Positions 8,030 through 17,090 of a stretch of DNA of 64,000 nucleotides are shown piece after piece. Under the pieces are notes generated by a model. That model made no database searches. It was not told the origin of the DNA and saw nothing but the letters and a program-made list of their open reading frames with translations. The translations under genes and the position numbers were made by a program. The number at the start of each line of letters is the position of its first letter. The first letter of the stretch is position 1. Location of the stretch: positions 3,162,001 to 3,226,000 of the forward strand of contig NZ_CP132976.1 in NCBI RefSeq assembly GCF_030864005.1, given 5' to 3'. The stretch comes from Achromobacter seleniivolatilans. GTDB taxonomy: Bacteria > Pseudomonadota > Gammaproteobacteria > Burkholderiales > Burkholderiaceae_B.

Positions 8030-8874
8030 GCTGCCCGCACCGCCCTGAAGACATCGTCCACGAGGAAAAAGCGCAGCTGGATTTCACGCGCGACATGACC
8101 TATGGCGATTACCTGCATCTGGACGAACTGCTGGGCGCCCAGCATCCGCTGTCGCCCGAGCACAACGAAATGCTGTTCATCATCCAGCACCAGACCAGTG
8201 AACTCTGGATGAAGCTGATGCTGCACGAACTGCGCGCCGCGATCGCCAATGTGGCCGCCGACCGCCTGCAACCCGCCTTCAAGATGCTGGCGCGCGTCAG
8301 CAAGATCATGGAACAGCTGGTTCATGCCTGGGACGTGCTGGCCACGATGACGCCGCCCGAGTATTCAGCGCTGCGCCCGTATCTGGCCCGGTCCAGCGGT
8401 TTCCAGAGCTATCAGTACCGCCAGGTGGAATTCCTGCTGGGCAACAAGAATGCGGCCATGCTCAAGCCGCATGCGCACCGTGAAGACCTGCTGGCCCAGG
8501 TGCGCAGCGCCTATGAAGCGCCGTCGCTTTATGACGAAGCGCTTCAACTTCTGGCCCGCCACGGCGTGGACGTCCCCGCAGATCGCCTGTCGCGAGACTG
8601 GACGCAGCCGTACGAATCCTCCGAAGGTGTCCAGGCGGCCTGGCTCACGGTTTATCGCGATACGGATCAGTACTGGGATCTGTATCAGCTGGGCGAAAAG
8701 CTGACCGACCTTGAGGATGCCTTCCGCTTGTGGCGATTCCGCCACGTCACGACCGTCGAACGCGTGATCGGATTCAAACGCGGCACCGGGGGCACTTCGG
8801 GCGTGGATTACCTGCGGCGCATGCTGGATGTCGTGCTATTTCCAGAGATCTGGAAACTGCGCACAGAGCTGTAA
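8026..8874 (+). CDS. kynA: Tryptophan 2,3-dioxygenase
   Basis: A 282-residue heme enzyme opening the indole ring of tryptophan to N-formylkynurenine. Family features include [40 protein letters not shown] (substrate pocket) and [14 protein letters not shown] with the proximal heme histidine. The [12 protein letters not shown] loop binds substrate. The start at 8026 has GGGAGG six bases upstream; a TTG at 8008 in the same frame is less likely. Together with kynB it converts tryptophan to kynurenine. Confidence 0.95.
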   Translation: MSCPHRPEDIVHEEKAQLDFTRDMTYGDYLHLDELLGAQHPLSPEHNEMLFIIQHQTSELWMKLMLHELRAAIANVAADRLQPAFKMLARVSKIMEQLVHAWDVLATMTPPEYSALRPYLARSSGFQSYQYRQVEFLLGNKNAAMLKPHAHREDLLAQVRSAYEAPSLYDEALQLLARHGVDVPADRLSRDWTQPYESSEGVQAAWLTVYRDTDQYWDLYQLGEKLTDLEDAFRLWRFRHVTTVERVIGFKRGTGGTSGVDYLRRMLDVVLFPEIWKLRTEL

Positions 8875-8949
8875 GCCCGTCCCCTTTTGCAGCGCAAGGT
8901 GGTCCGCCGCAGGCTGGCTTTGCGCCGCTAGCCTAGGGCCAATTCCCCA

Positions 8950-8958
8950 TGCTAGAAT
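8950..8958 (+). promoter_or_regulatory. Candidate extended -10 promoter for rpmE2
   Basis: TGCTAGAAT is an extended -10 element (TG at 8950-8951, TAGAAT at 8953-8958) with a poor -35. Transcription near 8965 would give a leader of about 100 bases before rpmE2. The leader contains a small hairpin (GACTC CTCGC GAGTC) just upstream of the AGGAAAG ribosome site. Confidence 0.4.
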
Positions 8959-9064
8959 CTGGGGTTACTTTTTGGATACGTGGCCAGAGGTTCGTTATTT
9001 TTGCGTCCTGGCTGGCGACCCTAACAACTTGAGAAAGACTCCTCGCGAGTCCTAGGAAAGCACC

Positions 9065-9331
9065 ATGAAAGAAGGCATTCACCCCGAATACCGCGAAGTC
9101 GTTTTCGCCGATCTGCAAACGGGCAACAAGTTCATCACTCGTTCCACCCTGCACACGCGCGAAACCGTCGAAATCGACGGCAAGACGTACCCGCTCTTCA
9201 AGTGCGACGTGACTTCCGAATCGCACCCGTTCTACACGGGCGCGCAAACGCGTATCGTCGAAACCGGCCGTGTGGAAAAGTTCCGCGCCCGTTTCGCCCG
9301 TACCGCCGGCACGGTCAAGTCCGCTTCCTGA
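9065..9331 (+). CDS. rpmE2: 50S ribosomal protein L31 type B
   Basis: An 88-residue ribosomal protein of the large subunit central protuberance. It begins [20 protein letters not shown] and lacks the CxxC...CxxC zinc ribbon of type A L31, so it is the zinc-free type B form. In many betaproteobacteria this is the ordinary L31. An AGGAAAG ribosome site lies four bases before the ATG. It is a monocistronic unit with its own terminator. No Zur box is visible upstream, unlike zinc-regulated copies elsewhere. Confidence 0.96.
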   Translation: MKEGIHPEYREVVFADLQTGNKFITRSTLHTRETVEIDGKTYPLFKCDVTSESHPFYTGAQTRIVETGRVEKFRARFARTAGTVKSAS

Positions 9332-9358
9332 TCCTGTTGCTCCCACGGGAGTCACAGC

Positions 9359-9388
9359 AAAAAGGCAGCCTTCGGGCTGCTTTTTTTT
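9359..9388 (+). terminator. Terminator of rpmE2
   Basis: GCAGCC TTCG GGCTGC forms a stable tetraloop hairpin followed by eight T residues, 34 bases after the rpmE2 stop. Confidence 0.9.
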
Positions 9389-9454
9389 CCCCCCTAACCG
9401 GCTTATTACACGTTAGGGCTGGCGCATCCAGACCACTCGGTTACATTAACGCCC

Positions 9455-11185
9455 GTGTCCCCACTTTCTCTCTCCACTCCGGCCCGGCTCACGTCGGTTG
9501 CCACCGCGAAACTACCCCGGCTGATTCTCTTAGGCCTGGCACTGGCCTATATCGTGGCTGGCCTGTTCATGCGCGACCCGTGGAAGACGGACGATGCGGT
9601 CGGATTGGCGACCATGATCACGGCGATTCGCGAGGGCGGAATCACTTGGCTGCTGCCGCAGGTTGGGCATTTGGCCCACGCCGAGGAAGGCCCGCTGATC
9701 ACCTGGGTGGGCGCGATCTGCATCTGGCTGTTTGGCCCGTTCATCGGCGACATTACTGCCGGACGGCTGCCCAACCTGTTGTGGTTCGGTATTACCGCCA
9801 TGAGCGTCTGGTATGGCACATACCTGCTCGGCCGGCGAGCCGAAGCACAACCACTGGCCTTGCCTTTTGGCGGCGAACCCGAACCGCGCGACTACGGCCG
9901 CATGCTGGCGGATGCCGCGCTGCTGTTGCTGCTGGCCACCGTGGGCATCTTGCAGCGCACGCACGAAACCACGGTCGTACCCGCCATCATGGCGTGGCAA
10001 GCATTGGCTTTCTATTCGCTGGCGCGCAGCGTCGACCGCCCCGCCACGGGCACCACGACCCTGGGCATCGCTCTGGCCGCCAGTTTCCTGACGCGGGGCT
10101 GGGTAGGCGCATTGCCAATCATGGCCGGCGCATTGCTGGCCTTCTATCCCCGTAGTCAGTTGTGGAAACGCAAGCGCTGGCTGACGTGGGCCATTGTGCT
10201 GACGGCAGTGCTGATCCTTGCCTGGTGGATTCCCGCCAGCCAAAGCAGCGAATACTGGATACGCAACTGGAAGACCTGGAACCTGTCGTCCTTTGCCGTG
10301 CCGACCGTGCATGACATAGGCCGCACGCTACGAGACCTGCCCTGGTATCTGTGGCCCACGTGGCCGCTGGCACTGCTTGCGATCTGGCGCTGGCGCGCCT
10401 GGCTCTACGCCCCCCATATTTGGCTGCCGCTGGCGATGCTCGCGTGCTCGGCACTGGCCCTGTTCGGGCTGGAAGAAGCCTCGGATTCCGAATACGTGCT
10501 GTTGGCCGTGCCTTGCGCGGTACTAGCGGCATTCTCACTGCCCACCCTGCGCCGCGGCGTGGTCAACACGCTGGATTGGTTTGCCGTCATGTGCTTTTCG
10601 CTGACAGCCGCCACAGCGTGGCTGGGCTGGGTAGCACTGCACTTCAATTGGCCGGCGCAGATTTCGCGCAATATCGCCCGCCAGACTGCCGGGTACGAGC
10701 CCGTCATTTCGTGGTTTGCCTTTGCCCTGGCGCTGCTGTTCACCCTGGCGTGGATCGCGCTGGTCGTGTGGCGCTTGCGCGTCCGGCCGCAGGCGCTTTG
10801 GCGCGGCACTGTGTTGTCTGCAAGCGGATTGACCGTAACGTGGATTCTGCTGGTGCTGTTGTGGCAGCCGCCGGTTGACTATGCCCGAAGCTATCGCACG
10901 GTATCGGGGCAACTTGCCCAGGCGCTGGAACAAAACCGCCGGCCCGGAGAATGCGTGCGCGGACTGAGCCTGGGCAGCGGCCAGCGGGCTTCGTTCCTGA
11001 TTTTCAATAATCTGACTTTCACGTTCGACGCTAAATGCACGCTGATTCTGCAACAGACGACGAATCAAAGTCTGCGAGATAGCACCGCCGCTTACAGCGA
11101 CGGCGCCACGGTGCTCTGGCAAGGCGGCCGTCGCGCTGACCGCCAGGAAGTGTTCCGGTTGCTGCGGGTCGGCTCCAACCGATGA
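9455..11185 (+). CDS. Membrane glycosyltransferase, ArnT/PMT (GT-C) family
   Basis: A 576-residue multi-pass membrane protein with about 12 hydrophobic helices and a soluble C-terminal part (about 480-576). The first loop has MRDPWKTDDAVG, resembling the DE/DD-containing loop of ArnT-type enzymes that use polyprenyl-phosphate sugars. The TRGWVGALPI segment is also ArnT-like. The acceptor is unknown; lipid A or another envelope glycan is possible. GTG at 9455 is assigned as start without a convincing ribosome site, so the true start may be some codons downstream. The stop overlaps the next gene by four bases (ATGA). Confidence 0.8.
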   Translation: MSPLSLSTPARLTSVATAKLPRLILLGLALAYIVAGLFMRDPWKTDDAVGLATMITAIREGGITWLLPQVGHLAHAEEGPLITWVGAICIWLFGPFIGDITAGRLPNLLWFGITAMSVWYGTYLLGRRAEAQPLALPFGGEPEPRDYGRMLADAALLLLLATVGILQRTHETTVVPAIMAWQALAFYSLARSVDRPATGTTTLGIALAASFLTRGWVGALPIMAGALLAFYPRSQLWKRKRWLTWAIVLTAVLILAWWIPASQSSEYWIRNWKTWNLSSFAVPTVHDIGRTLRDLPWYLWPTWPLALLAIWRWRAWLYAPHIWLPLAMLACSALALFGLEEASDSEYVLLAVPCAVLAAFSLPTLRRGVVNTLDWFAVMCFSLTAATAWLGWVALHFNWPAQISRNIARQTAGYEPVISWFAFALALLFTLAWIALVVWRLRVRPQALWRGTVLSASGLTVTWILLVLLWQPPVDYARSYRTVSGQLAQALEQNRRPGECVRGLSLGSGQRASFLIFNNLTFTFDAKCTLILQQTTNQSLRDSTAAYSDGATVLWQGGRRADRQEVFRLLRVGSNR

Positions 11186-12594
11186 CTGCGGCGATTCCGG
11201 CGCCGCTATCGTTCGGCGCCACTCTGCGCGGTATTGCCAAGCAAGCCTGGCCAGTTCTGATCAGCCAGTGGGCAGGTATCTCGTTTGGGGTGCTGGACAC
11301 CGCCATGACGGGGCACTCCAGCGCCGACGACTTGGCCGCCATGGCCTTGTCGGCGTCTATCTACATCACCGTGTTTGTCGGTCTGATGGGCGTGGTGCAT
11401 GCGCTGATTCCCATCCTGGCCCAACAGTTCGGCGCAGGCCAGAATCTTGAAGTCGGGCGCAGCTGGGGCCAGGGCGTCTGGCTGGCGCTGGGCCTGTCCG
11501 CGGTCGGCGCCATTCTGATGCTGTTCCCCGACGTCTGGCTATCCATGTCCGGCAATGTGGCGCCTGGCGTGCGCGAGCGCATCGGGTCGTACCTGCAAGC
11601 GCTGGTGCTGGCCTTGCCCGCCGCGCTGGTGTTCCGCACGATTTATGCGTTGGGCACCTCGGTGTCGCGCCCCAAGCTGGTCATGGCGATCAATCTGTCA
11701 GCCATCGGCTTCAAGGCGTTCTTCAATTGGCTGCTGATCTACGGCAATCTGGGCCTGCCCGCCATGGGTGCGACCGGTGCCGGGCTTGCCACCGCCATCG
11801 TGTCATGGATGAGCCTGGGACTGGGCCTTTGGGTGATCACGCATGACCGCTTTTACCGGCGCTTCCAATTGCGCGTGGGCAAGCCCGACTGGGCCAAACT
11901 GAAAGAACTGCTGCGCCTGGGTATTCCAATGGGCGGCTCGTATCTGGTTGAAGTCTCGGCCTTTACGTTTATGGCATTGCTGGTGGCACGCGAAGGCACC
12001 TTCGTGACGGGCGGCCATCAGATCATGTCGAACCTGGCGGCGCTGTGCTACATGATGCCCATGGCTCTGGGCGTAGCTACCGCCGCCCTGACCGCGCAAG
12101 CCATCGGCGCAGGCAATTTTGCCCACGCGCACCGCACTGGTATGGCGGGCCTGGCGCTCGGCTTGATCGGCGCCTTGCTGACGGCGGCCGTGCTGCTGGC
12201 GGGACGGCCGCTCATCCTGGCGGCCTACACCGACGATGCCAGCGTCGCCGCCGTCGCGACCACCCTGCTTGCGGTCCTGCCGCTATTCCACTTGTTCGAT
12301 TCGATGCAGTGCATCAACTCTTACCTGTTGCGCGCCTACAAGGTGGCCGTGGTACCGCTGCTGCTGCAAATGGTTGCCCTGGCGGGCGTTGGGCTGGTTG
12401 GCGGCTGGTGGTTCGGTTTCGGCCCTGGCCGCGGCGGATTGGACGGCATACGCAATGTTCTGGTGCCTGGATCACCCGAAGGCGCAGGCAGCATGTGGCT
12501 GATGGCCATGGTCGGGTTGGCGTTGTCCGCCGCCCTGCTGCACTTCTGGTACCGGCGGATTGTGAAGACGATGGCGCAGCAGATGTCCCGCTAA
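11182..12594 (+). CDS. MATE family multidrug efflux transporter
   Basis: A 470-residue exporter with 12 predicted helices in two related halves, starting within an IAKQAWPVLISQWAGISFGV helix. The first half contains LDTAMTGHSSADDLAAMALS, the MATE first-loop pattern seen in NorM/DinF-type proteins. It probably expels cationic compounds using Na+ or H+. Its start overlaps the glycosyltransferase stop (ATGA), so both are expressed together. Substrate and ion cannot be told from sequence. Confidence 0.9.
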   Translation: MTAAIPAPLSFGATLRGIAKQAWPVLISQWAGISFGVLDTAMTGHSSADDLAAMALSASIYITVFVGLMGVVHALIPILAQQFGAGQNLEVGRSWGQGVWLALGLSAVGAILMLFPDVWLSMSGNVAPGVRERIGSYLQALVLALPAALVFRTIYALGTSVSRPKLVMAINLSAIGFKAFFNWLLIYGNLGLPAMGATGAGLATAIVSWMSLGLGLWVITHDRFYRRFQLRVGKPDWAKLKELLRLGIPMGGSYLVEVSAFTFMALLVAREGTFVTGGHQIMSNLAALCYMMPMALGVATAALTAQAIGAGNFAHAHRTGMAGLALGLIGALLTAAVLLAGRPLILAAYTDDASVAAVATTLLAVLPLFHLFDSMQCINSYLLRAYKVAVVPLLLQMVALAGVGLVGGWWFGFGPGRGGLDGIRNVLVPGSPEGAGSMWLMAMVGLALSAALLHFWYRRIVKTMAQQMSR

Positions 12595-12607
12595 CAATGC
12601 CGCAGAT

Positions 12608-12643
12608 CACAAAAAAAGCAGCCTTTCGGCTGCTTTTTTTGTG
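12608..12643. terminator. Bidirectional terminator between the MATE gene and paaK
   Basis: A perfect palindrome with 16-base arms (12608-12623 and 12628-12643) around a TTTC loop. The core is GCAGCC/GGCTGC flanked by seven A and seven T. It ends transcripts from the convergent MATE gene and the paa operon. Confidence 0.9.
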
Positions 12644-12655
12644 CTCACGCGAGGC

Positions 12656-13975
12656 CTACACCACCTTCGGCCGCTTATCGATCACGCGGCGCGCCTTGCC
12701 CGTCAACGTGCGCTCCACATGGCCGGCATCAGACACCTGGATACGCGCGCTGACGCCGATATGCGTCTTGACTGCGTGTTGCAGCTGCTTGCCCAGGTTG
12801 TTGCGTTCAGCATCGGACAATCCGGAAAACTCGGCCCGCACTTCGGTCAGAATTTCCAATTCGTCCATATTGCCGGAACGAGACAGCACCAGTTGATAGT
12901 GCGGCGCCAATTGGGCAATCTTCAGCACCAGTTCTTCGACCTGCGTCGGGAACATGTTCACGCCCCGCACAATCAGCATGTCATCACTGCGGCCAGTAAT
13001 CTTGCCTATGCGGCGCATGCTGCGTGCGGTGGGCGGCAACAGGCGCGTCAGGTCGCGCGTGCGATAGCGCACGATCGGCATCGCTTCTTTGGTCAGCGAC
13101 GTAAACACCAGCTCACCCGCTTCACCGTCGGCCACGGGCTCACCGGTGTCCGGGTTGATGATCTCGGCGTAGAAGTGATCTTCCCAGACCACCGGACCGT
13201 CCTTGGTCTCGACACATTCGCTGGCGACACCTGGCCCCATCACTTCGGACAGGCCATAGATATCCACGGCATCGATACCGGCTTCGGTTTCGATGTCGGC
13301 GCGCATCTGGCCCGTCCACGGCTCGGCGCCGAAGATACCGATACGCAACGAACTTTGACGCGGATCAATCCCTTGGCGGCGCTGTTCCTCCAGAATATTG
13401 CAGAAGTAGGAGGGCGTGACCATGATGATGTCCGGACGGAAATCGTTGATCAGCTGCACTTGCTTTTCCGTCTGTCCGCCAGACATCGGAATGACCGTGC
13501 AGCCCAGACGTTCCGCGCCGTAGTGGGCGCCCAGGCCGCCCGTGAACAGGCCATATCCGTAGGCGATGTGCACCGTATCGCCCGGCTTGCCGCCCGCTGC
13601 ACGAATCGAGCGCGCCACCAGATTGGCCCAGTTATCCAGGTCGTTCTTGGTGTAGCCCACGACCGTCGGTTTGCCCGTCGTGCCGCTGGAGGCGTGAATG
13701 CGCGAGATCCGCTCGCGCGGCACCGCGAACATGCCGAAAGGATAGTTTTCGCGCAGTTCCTTCTTCGTCGTGAAGGGGAACTTCGAGATATCCGACAGCT
13801 GTTTCAAATCATCCGGATGCACGCCGGCCTCGTCGAAGGCCTTCTTGTAATGCGGGACGTTTTCGTACGCGTGCTTGAGCGACCACTTCAGGCGCTCCAG
13901 CTGCAACGCGCGCAGTTCATCCTGACTGGCATGCTCGATGGGGTCCAGCCCCGGCTTGCTCATGGTGTTGGACAT
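12656..13975 (-). CDS. paaK: Phenylacetate-CoA ligase
   Basis: A 439-residue AMP-forming ligase that activates phenylacetate to phenylacetyl-CoA, the first step of aerobic hybrid phenylacetate breakdown. The phosphate-binding loop IHASSGTTGKPTVVGYT, YGYGLFTGGLGAHYG and the YRTRDLTRLL hinge region are clear. The start at 13975 follows an AGGAG ribosome site; a frame extension to 14011 is not needed. It is the last gene of the paa cluster before the bidirectional terminator and is separated from paaI by 132 bases. Confidence 0.96.
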   Translation of the reverse strand: MSNTMSKPGLDPIEHASQDELRALQLERLKWSLKHAYENVPHYKKAFDEAGVHPDDLKQLSDISKFPFTTKKELRENYPFGMFAVPRERISRIHASSGTTGKPTVVGYTKNDLDNWANLVARSIRAAGGKPGDTVHIAYGYGLFTGGLGAHYGAERLGCTVIPMSGGQTEKQVQLINDFRPDIIMVTPSYFCNILEEQRRQGIDPRQSSLRIGIFGAEPWTGQMRADIETEAGIDAVDIYGLSEVMGPGVASECVETKDGPVVWEDHFYAEIINPDTGEPVADGEAGELVFTSLTKEAMPIVRYRTRDLTRLLPPTARSMRRIGKITGRSDDMLIVRGVNMFPTQVEELVLKIAQLAPHYQLVLSRSGNMDELEILTEVRAEFSGLSDAERNNLGKQLQHAVKTHIGVSARIQVSDAGHVERTLTGKARRVIDKRPKVV

Positions 13976-14107
13976 GGTTATCTCTCTCCTGAAATCTCTC
14001 TCTGCTGGCACAGTCGGCGCAACGGACGCAATAGGCGGCTAACCCTGTTTCGCGCCGCCCGGCCAGCGGTCTTATCTTTGGTTGTGTGACAAATTCAAAC
14101 CCGCGTT

Positions 14108-14581
14108 TCAGGCTTCCACCGGCACGCCTACGACCTGCCCTTTGATGCGATACGAGCGTCCGCGAAACAGCGCCACGTTACGGCCATCCTGATTCGTGAC
14201 GGTCACGTCGTAAACCCCGGTGCGGCCCGCCAACGACCGCTCTTGCGCCACTGCGGTCAGCTGATCGCCTTCAAATCCCGGCGCCAGATAGTCGATGGTG
14301 CATCCAGAGGCCACGGTGCTCACATTGCGCGAATTGCAGGAAAATGCAAACGCGCTGTCCGCCAGCGCAAAAATGAAGCCGCCGTGGCAGGTCTTGTGCC
14401 CATTGAGCATGTCGGCCCGCACACGCATCGTCAGGCGCGCATAACCCGGTGCAATTTCCTCGACCTTCATGTCCAGGCCCTGCGACGCGGCGTCGCCTGC
14501 ATACATGACGGTGCCCACGGCTTGCGCGAGCTCTTGGGGATCAGTCGGCACCTCAACGGCGGGAACGTGTGCGTTCATCAT
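14108..14581 (-). CDS. paaI: Hydroxyphenylacetyl-CoA thioesterase
   Basis: A 157-residue hotdog-fold thioesterase. The active-site segment LNGHKTCHGGFIFALADSAFAFSCNS (read in two parts) carries the conserved Asn, HGG and Asp. It is thought to clear hydroxylated or dead-end phenylacetyl-CoA thioesters and release CoA during phenylacetate growth. The ATG at 14581 has AAGGGG upstream; an ATG one codon later is possible. Its start overlaps the paaG stop (ATGA). Confidence 0.93.
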   Translation of the reverse strand: MMNAHVPAVEVPTDPQELAQAVGTVMYAGDAASQGLDMKVEEIAPGYARLTMRVRADMLNGHKTCHGGFIFALADSAFAFSCNSRNVSTVASGCTIDYLAPGFEGDQLTAVAQERSLAGRTGVYDVTVTNQDGRNVALFRGRSYRIKGQVVGVPVEA

Positions 14582-15366
14582 TGCCCCTTGAATTGTGGAT
14601 CGCGCTTGCCCAGGAAGGCGGCAACGCCTTCTGCGTAGTCGGCGCTGCGGCCCAGCTCGCGCATCATGTCGCGTTCCAGATCCAGCTGCGTTGACAGGTC
14701 ATTGCCCAGGCTGGCCTGCAAGGCACGCTTGGTAAATGCCAGGCCCTTGGTCGGCGCCGTCGAAAAATGCTGGGCCAGACGTTCCAACGCGGCGTCGAAC
14801 TCCTCATCCGCCACACACTGCCAGATCAAGCCCCACTCTTCCGCCTGCTTGGCGCTGAGTTTGTCGCCCAGCAGGGCCAGGCCCATCGCACGGGCGCGGC
14901 CGACCAAACGCGGCAGCACAAACGTGCCGCCGGTGTCGGGAATCAGACCCAGACGGCAGAAGGACTGGATGAAGTTTGCGGAAGCCTTGGCAATCACGAT
15001 GTCGCCAGCAAATGCCAGATTGGCGCCTGCCCCTGCTGCCACGCCGTTCACGCCCACCACAACAGGCATAGCCAAGGCATTCAAGCGGCGCACCAACGGC
15101 GCGTAGAACTTGTCGACGGTTTCGCCCAGGTCGGGCGGCGTGCCGTCCGCAGCCGGTTTGCGTTCGCTGAGATCCTGGCCGGCGCAAAAGCCGCGGCCAG
15201 CGCCGGTCAAGACCAGCACGCGCGCGCCTTCGGTTTCCACGCGCGTCAGCGCATCAGCCACTTCGCCGTGCATGTTGGCCGTGAAGCTATTCAGCTTGTC
15301 TGGGCGATTCAGCGTCAGACGCGCGATGCCGTTGGACAGATCGAATTGAATATCTTGATAGCTCAT
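14578..15366 (-). CDS. paaG: 2-(1,2-epoxy-1,2-dihydrophenyl)acetyl-CoA isomerase
   Basis: A 262-residue crotonase-fold enzyme. It isomerises the ring-epoxide of phenylacetyl-CoA to oxepin-CoA and later acts on an unsaturated intermediate. The oxyanion-hole segments GAGRGFCAGQDLSE and GVNGVAAGAGANLAFAGD are intact, and the Asp in LIPDTGGTFVLPRLVG is the isomerase residue. GGGGCG precedes the ATG at 15366. It lies 13 bases after paaN and overlaps paaI. paaF, the other crotonase of the pathway, is absent from the window. Confidence 0.93.
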   Translation of the reverse strand: MSYQDIQFDLSNGIARLTLNRPDKLNSFTANMHGEVADALTRVETEGARVLVLTGAGRGFCAGQDLSERKPAADGTPPDLGETVDKFYAPLVRRLNALAMPVVVGVNGVAAGAGANLAFAGDIVIAKASANFIQSFCRLGLIPDTGGTFVLPRLVGRARAMGLALLGDKLSAKQAEEWGLIWQCVADEEFDAALERLAQHFSTAPTKGLAFTKRALQASLGNDLSTQLDLERDMMRELGRSADYAEGVAAFLGKRDPQFKGQ

Positions 15367-15379
15367 TCGATCGCCCCGA

Positions 15380-17044
15380 TCAGACGTGACGGCGGGTTTG
15401 CACCACGCGGAAGCGGTTCGACACGAAAGCCGCGTCGGACAGCGCCGCATTGGCGGCCGGGTTGGCGCCGGTGCCGTGGAAATCGCTGAAGGCTGCCGTC
15501 TGGTTGACGAACACCGCGCCCGTCAGGTTCAACGACAGCGACACGCCGGACACTTCAGCCGCATCCTGCACCTGCTCGGCCACTTGCGCGTCGGTCGTGT
15601 AGGCAGACAGCGACAACGCGCCATGCTGGATGACGCTGTCGCGGGCCAGCTTGATGCTGTGAGCGGTGGAGTCGGTGGCTACGACAAATGCGATGGGGCC
15701 GAACCATTCCTGGCTGATGGCCGCGTTGCCGGCTTCCGTGCGCAACAGCAGCGGCGTGCGGACGCGGGCATTTTCAAACTGCGGGTGCGTCAGCGTCTTG
15801 CTATCGGCCACCACAGGCAGACCCAATGCACGGGCCTTTTCGATTCGTTCGACGATGCCTTCGTTCTGAATGGCGCCGGTCAGTTCGACAGCCTTCGCGG
15901 CATCGGCGCTGACTTTTTCCAGCGCAACTCCCAAAGCAGCGGCAACGTCATCAAAACTGACACGGCCCTCTGGCGTATTGATACCATCGCGCGGCACATA
16001 GATGTTTTGCGGCGCCGTGCACATCTGGCCCGAGTACAGCGCCAGCGAGAACGCCAGATTACGGGCCACGCCCTTCAAGTCAGCCGTCGAGTCAATGATG
16101 ACCTGGTTGACGCCAGCCTTTTCGGTGTAGACCAGCGCCTGGCGGGCATTATTTTCCAGCCAGTCGCCGTTGGCGGTGCTGCCGGTGAAGTCGACAATCT
16201 TGACTGCCGGGTCCAAGGCCAGTTTCTGCGCCGTATCGTCGCCTGCTTCGTGCGCGGCCAGCAACACAACGTCGGGGTCAAAGCCTGCTTCTTGCAGCAC
16301 TTCGCGCGCGACCTTCACGGTGATGGCCAACGGCAAGATGGCGCCAGGGTGCGGCTTGACGATCACGGTGTTGCCGGTCGCCAGGCTGGCGAACAGGCCG
16401 GGGTAGCCATTCCACGTCGGGAATGTCGAGCAGCCAATCACGAGCGCGACGCCACGCGGCACGACGGTGAATTGCTTTTCCATGCGGATCGGGTCGTTCT
16501 TGCCCTGCGGCTTTTCCCAGATGGACACGCCGGGAATGCGGGACATTTCCTGCCACGCATAGGTCACGGCTTCAAAGCCGCGATCCTGCGCGTGCGGGCC
16601 GCCCGCCTGGAAGGCCATCATGAAGCCTTGACCGGTGGTGTGTTGAACCGCGTAAGCGATCTCGAAGCTCAACTTGTTCAGACGCGCCAGGATCTCCAAC
16701 GACACCCCCACCCAGGCTTGCGGACCGGCTCGGCGCCAATCTTCCAGGGCGCGCTTGGATGCCGCGATCAGCTTATCGACGGGAACGTGCGGGTACGTGA
16801 TGCCCAGGTCGAAACCAAAGGGAGACTTTTCACCGCCCACGGTGCCGTCGGCGTCATGCAGATTCAGCGGAAAAGCCTTGCCACGCAAGGCTTCGAACGC
16901 GGCGCGGCCGTCGTCGTTGGCGGTTTCGCCATAGTTGCGCGGGCTGGGCGACTCTGCAAACGGGCTCCAGTAGCCGCGCAGTGCAGCGGCAGCCATGGCT
17001 TGTTCCAGCAAGGGCTGGTGACGTTCAAAGAATTTCTGGGACAC
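15380..17044 (-). CDS. paaN: PaaN, phenylacetate ring-cleavage aldehyde dehydrogenase
   Basis: A 554-residue aldehyde dehydrogenase-superfamily protein. It oxidises 3-oxo-5,6-dehydrosuberyl-CoA semialdehyde formed after oxepin-CoA opening. Visible parts are the NAD-binding PTWNGYPGLFASLATGNTVIVKPH region (in two parts), VDFTGSTANGDW, and the catalytic Cys in LYSGQMCTAPQNIYVP. It lacks the C-terminal MaoC-type hydratase of the fused 680-residue PaaZ, so oxepin-CoA hydrolysis needs a separate protein. The start is GTG with TGGAG upstream, 46 bases after paaE. Confidence 0.92.
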   Translation of the reverse strand: MSQKFFERHQPLLEQAMAAAALRGYWSPFAESPSPRNYGETANDDGRAAFEALRGKAFPLNLHDADGTVGGEKSPFGFDLGITYPHVPVDKLIAASKRALEDWRRAGPQAWVGVSLEILARLNKLSFEIAYAVQHTTGQGFMMAFQAGGPHAQDRGFEAVTYAWQEMSRIPGVSIWEKPQGKNDPIRMEKQFTVVPRGVALVIGCSTFPTWNGYPGLFASLATGNTVIVKPHPGAILPLAITVKVAREVLQEAGFDPDVVLLAAHEAGDDTAQKLALDPAVKIVDFTGSTANGDWLENNARQALVYTEKAGVNQVIIDSTADLKGVARNLAFSLALYSGQMCTAPQNIYVPRDGINTPEGRVSFDDVAAALGVALEKVSADAAKAVELTGAIQNEGIVERIEKARALGLPVVADSKTLTHPQFENARVRTPLLLRTEAGNAAISQEWFGPIAFVVATDSTAHSIKLARDSVIQHGALSLSAYTTDAQVAEQVQDAAEVSGVSLSLNLTGAVFVNQTAAFSDFHGTGANPAANAALSDAAFVSNRFRVVQTRRHV

Positions 17045-17090
17045 TGTGTCTCTCCAAATAGATATGAATTTCTGCCTGGCGCGGGCCGGG

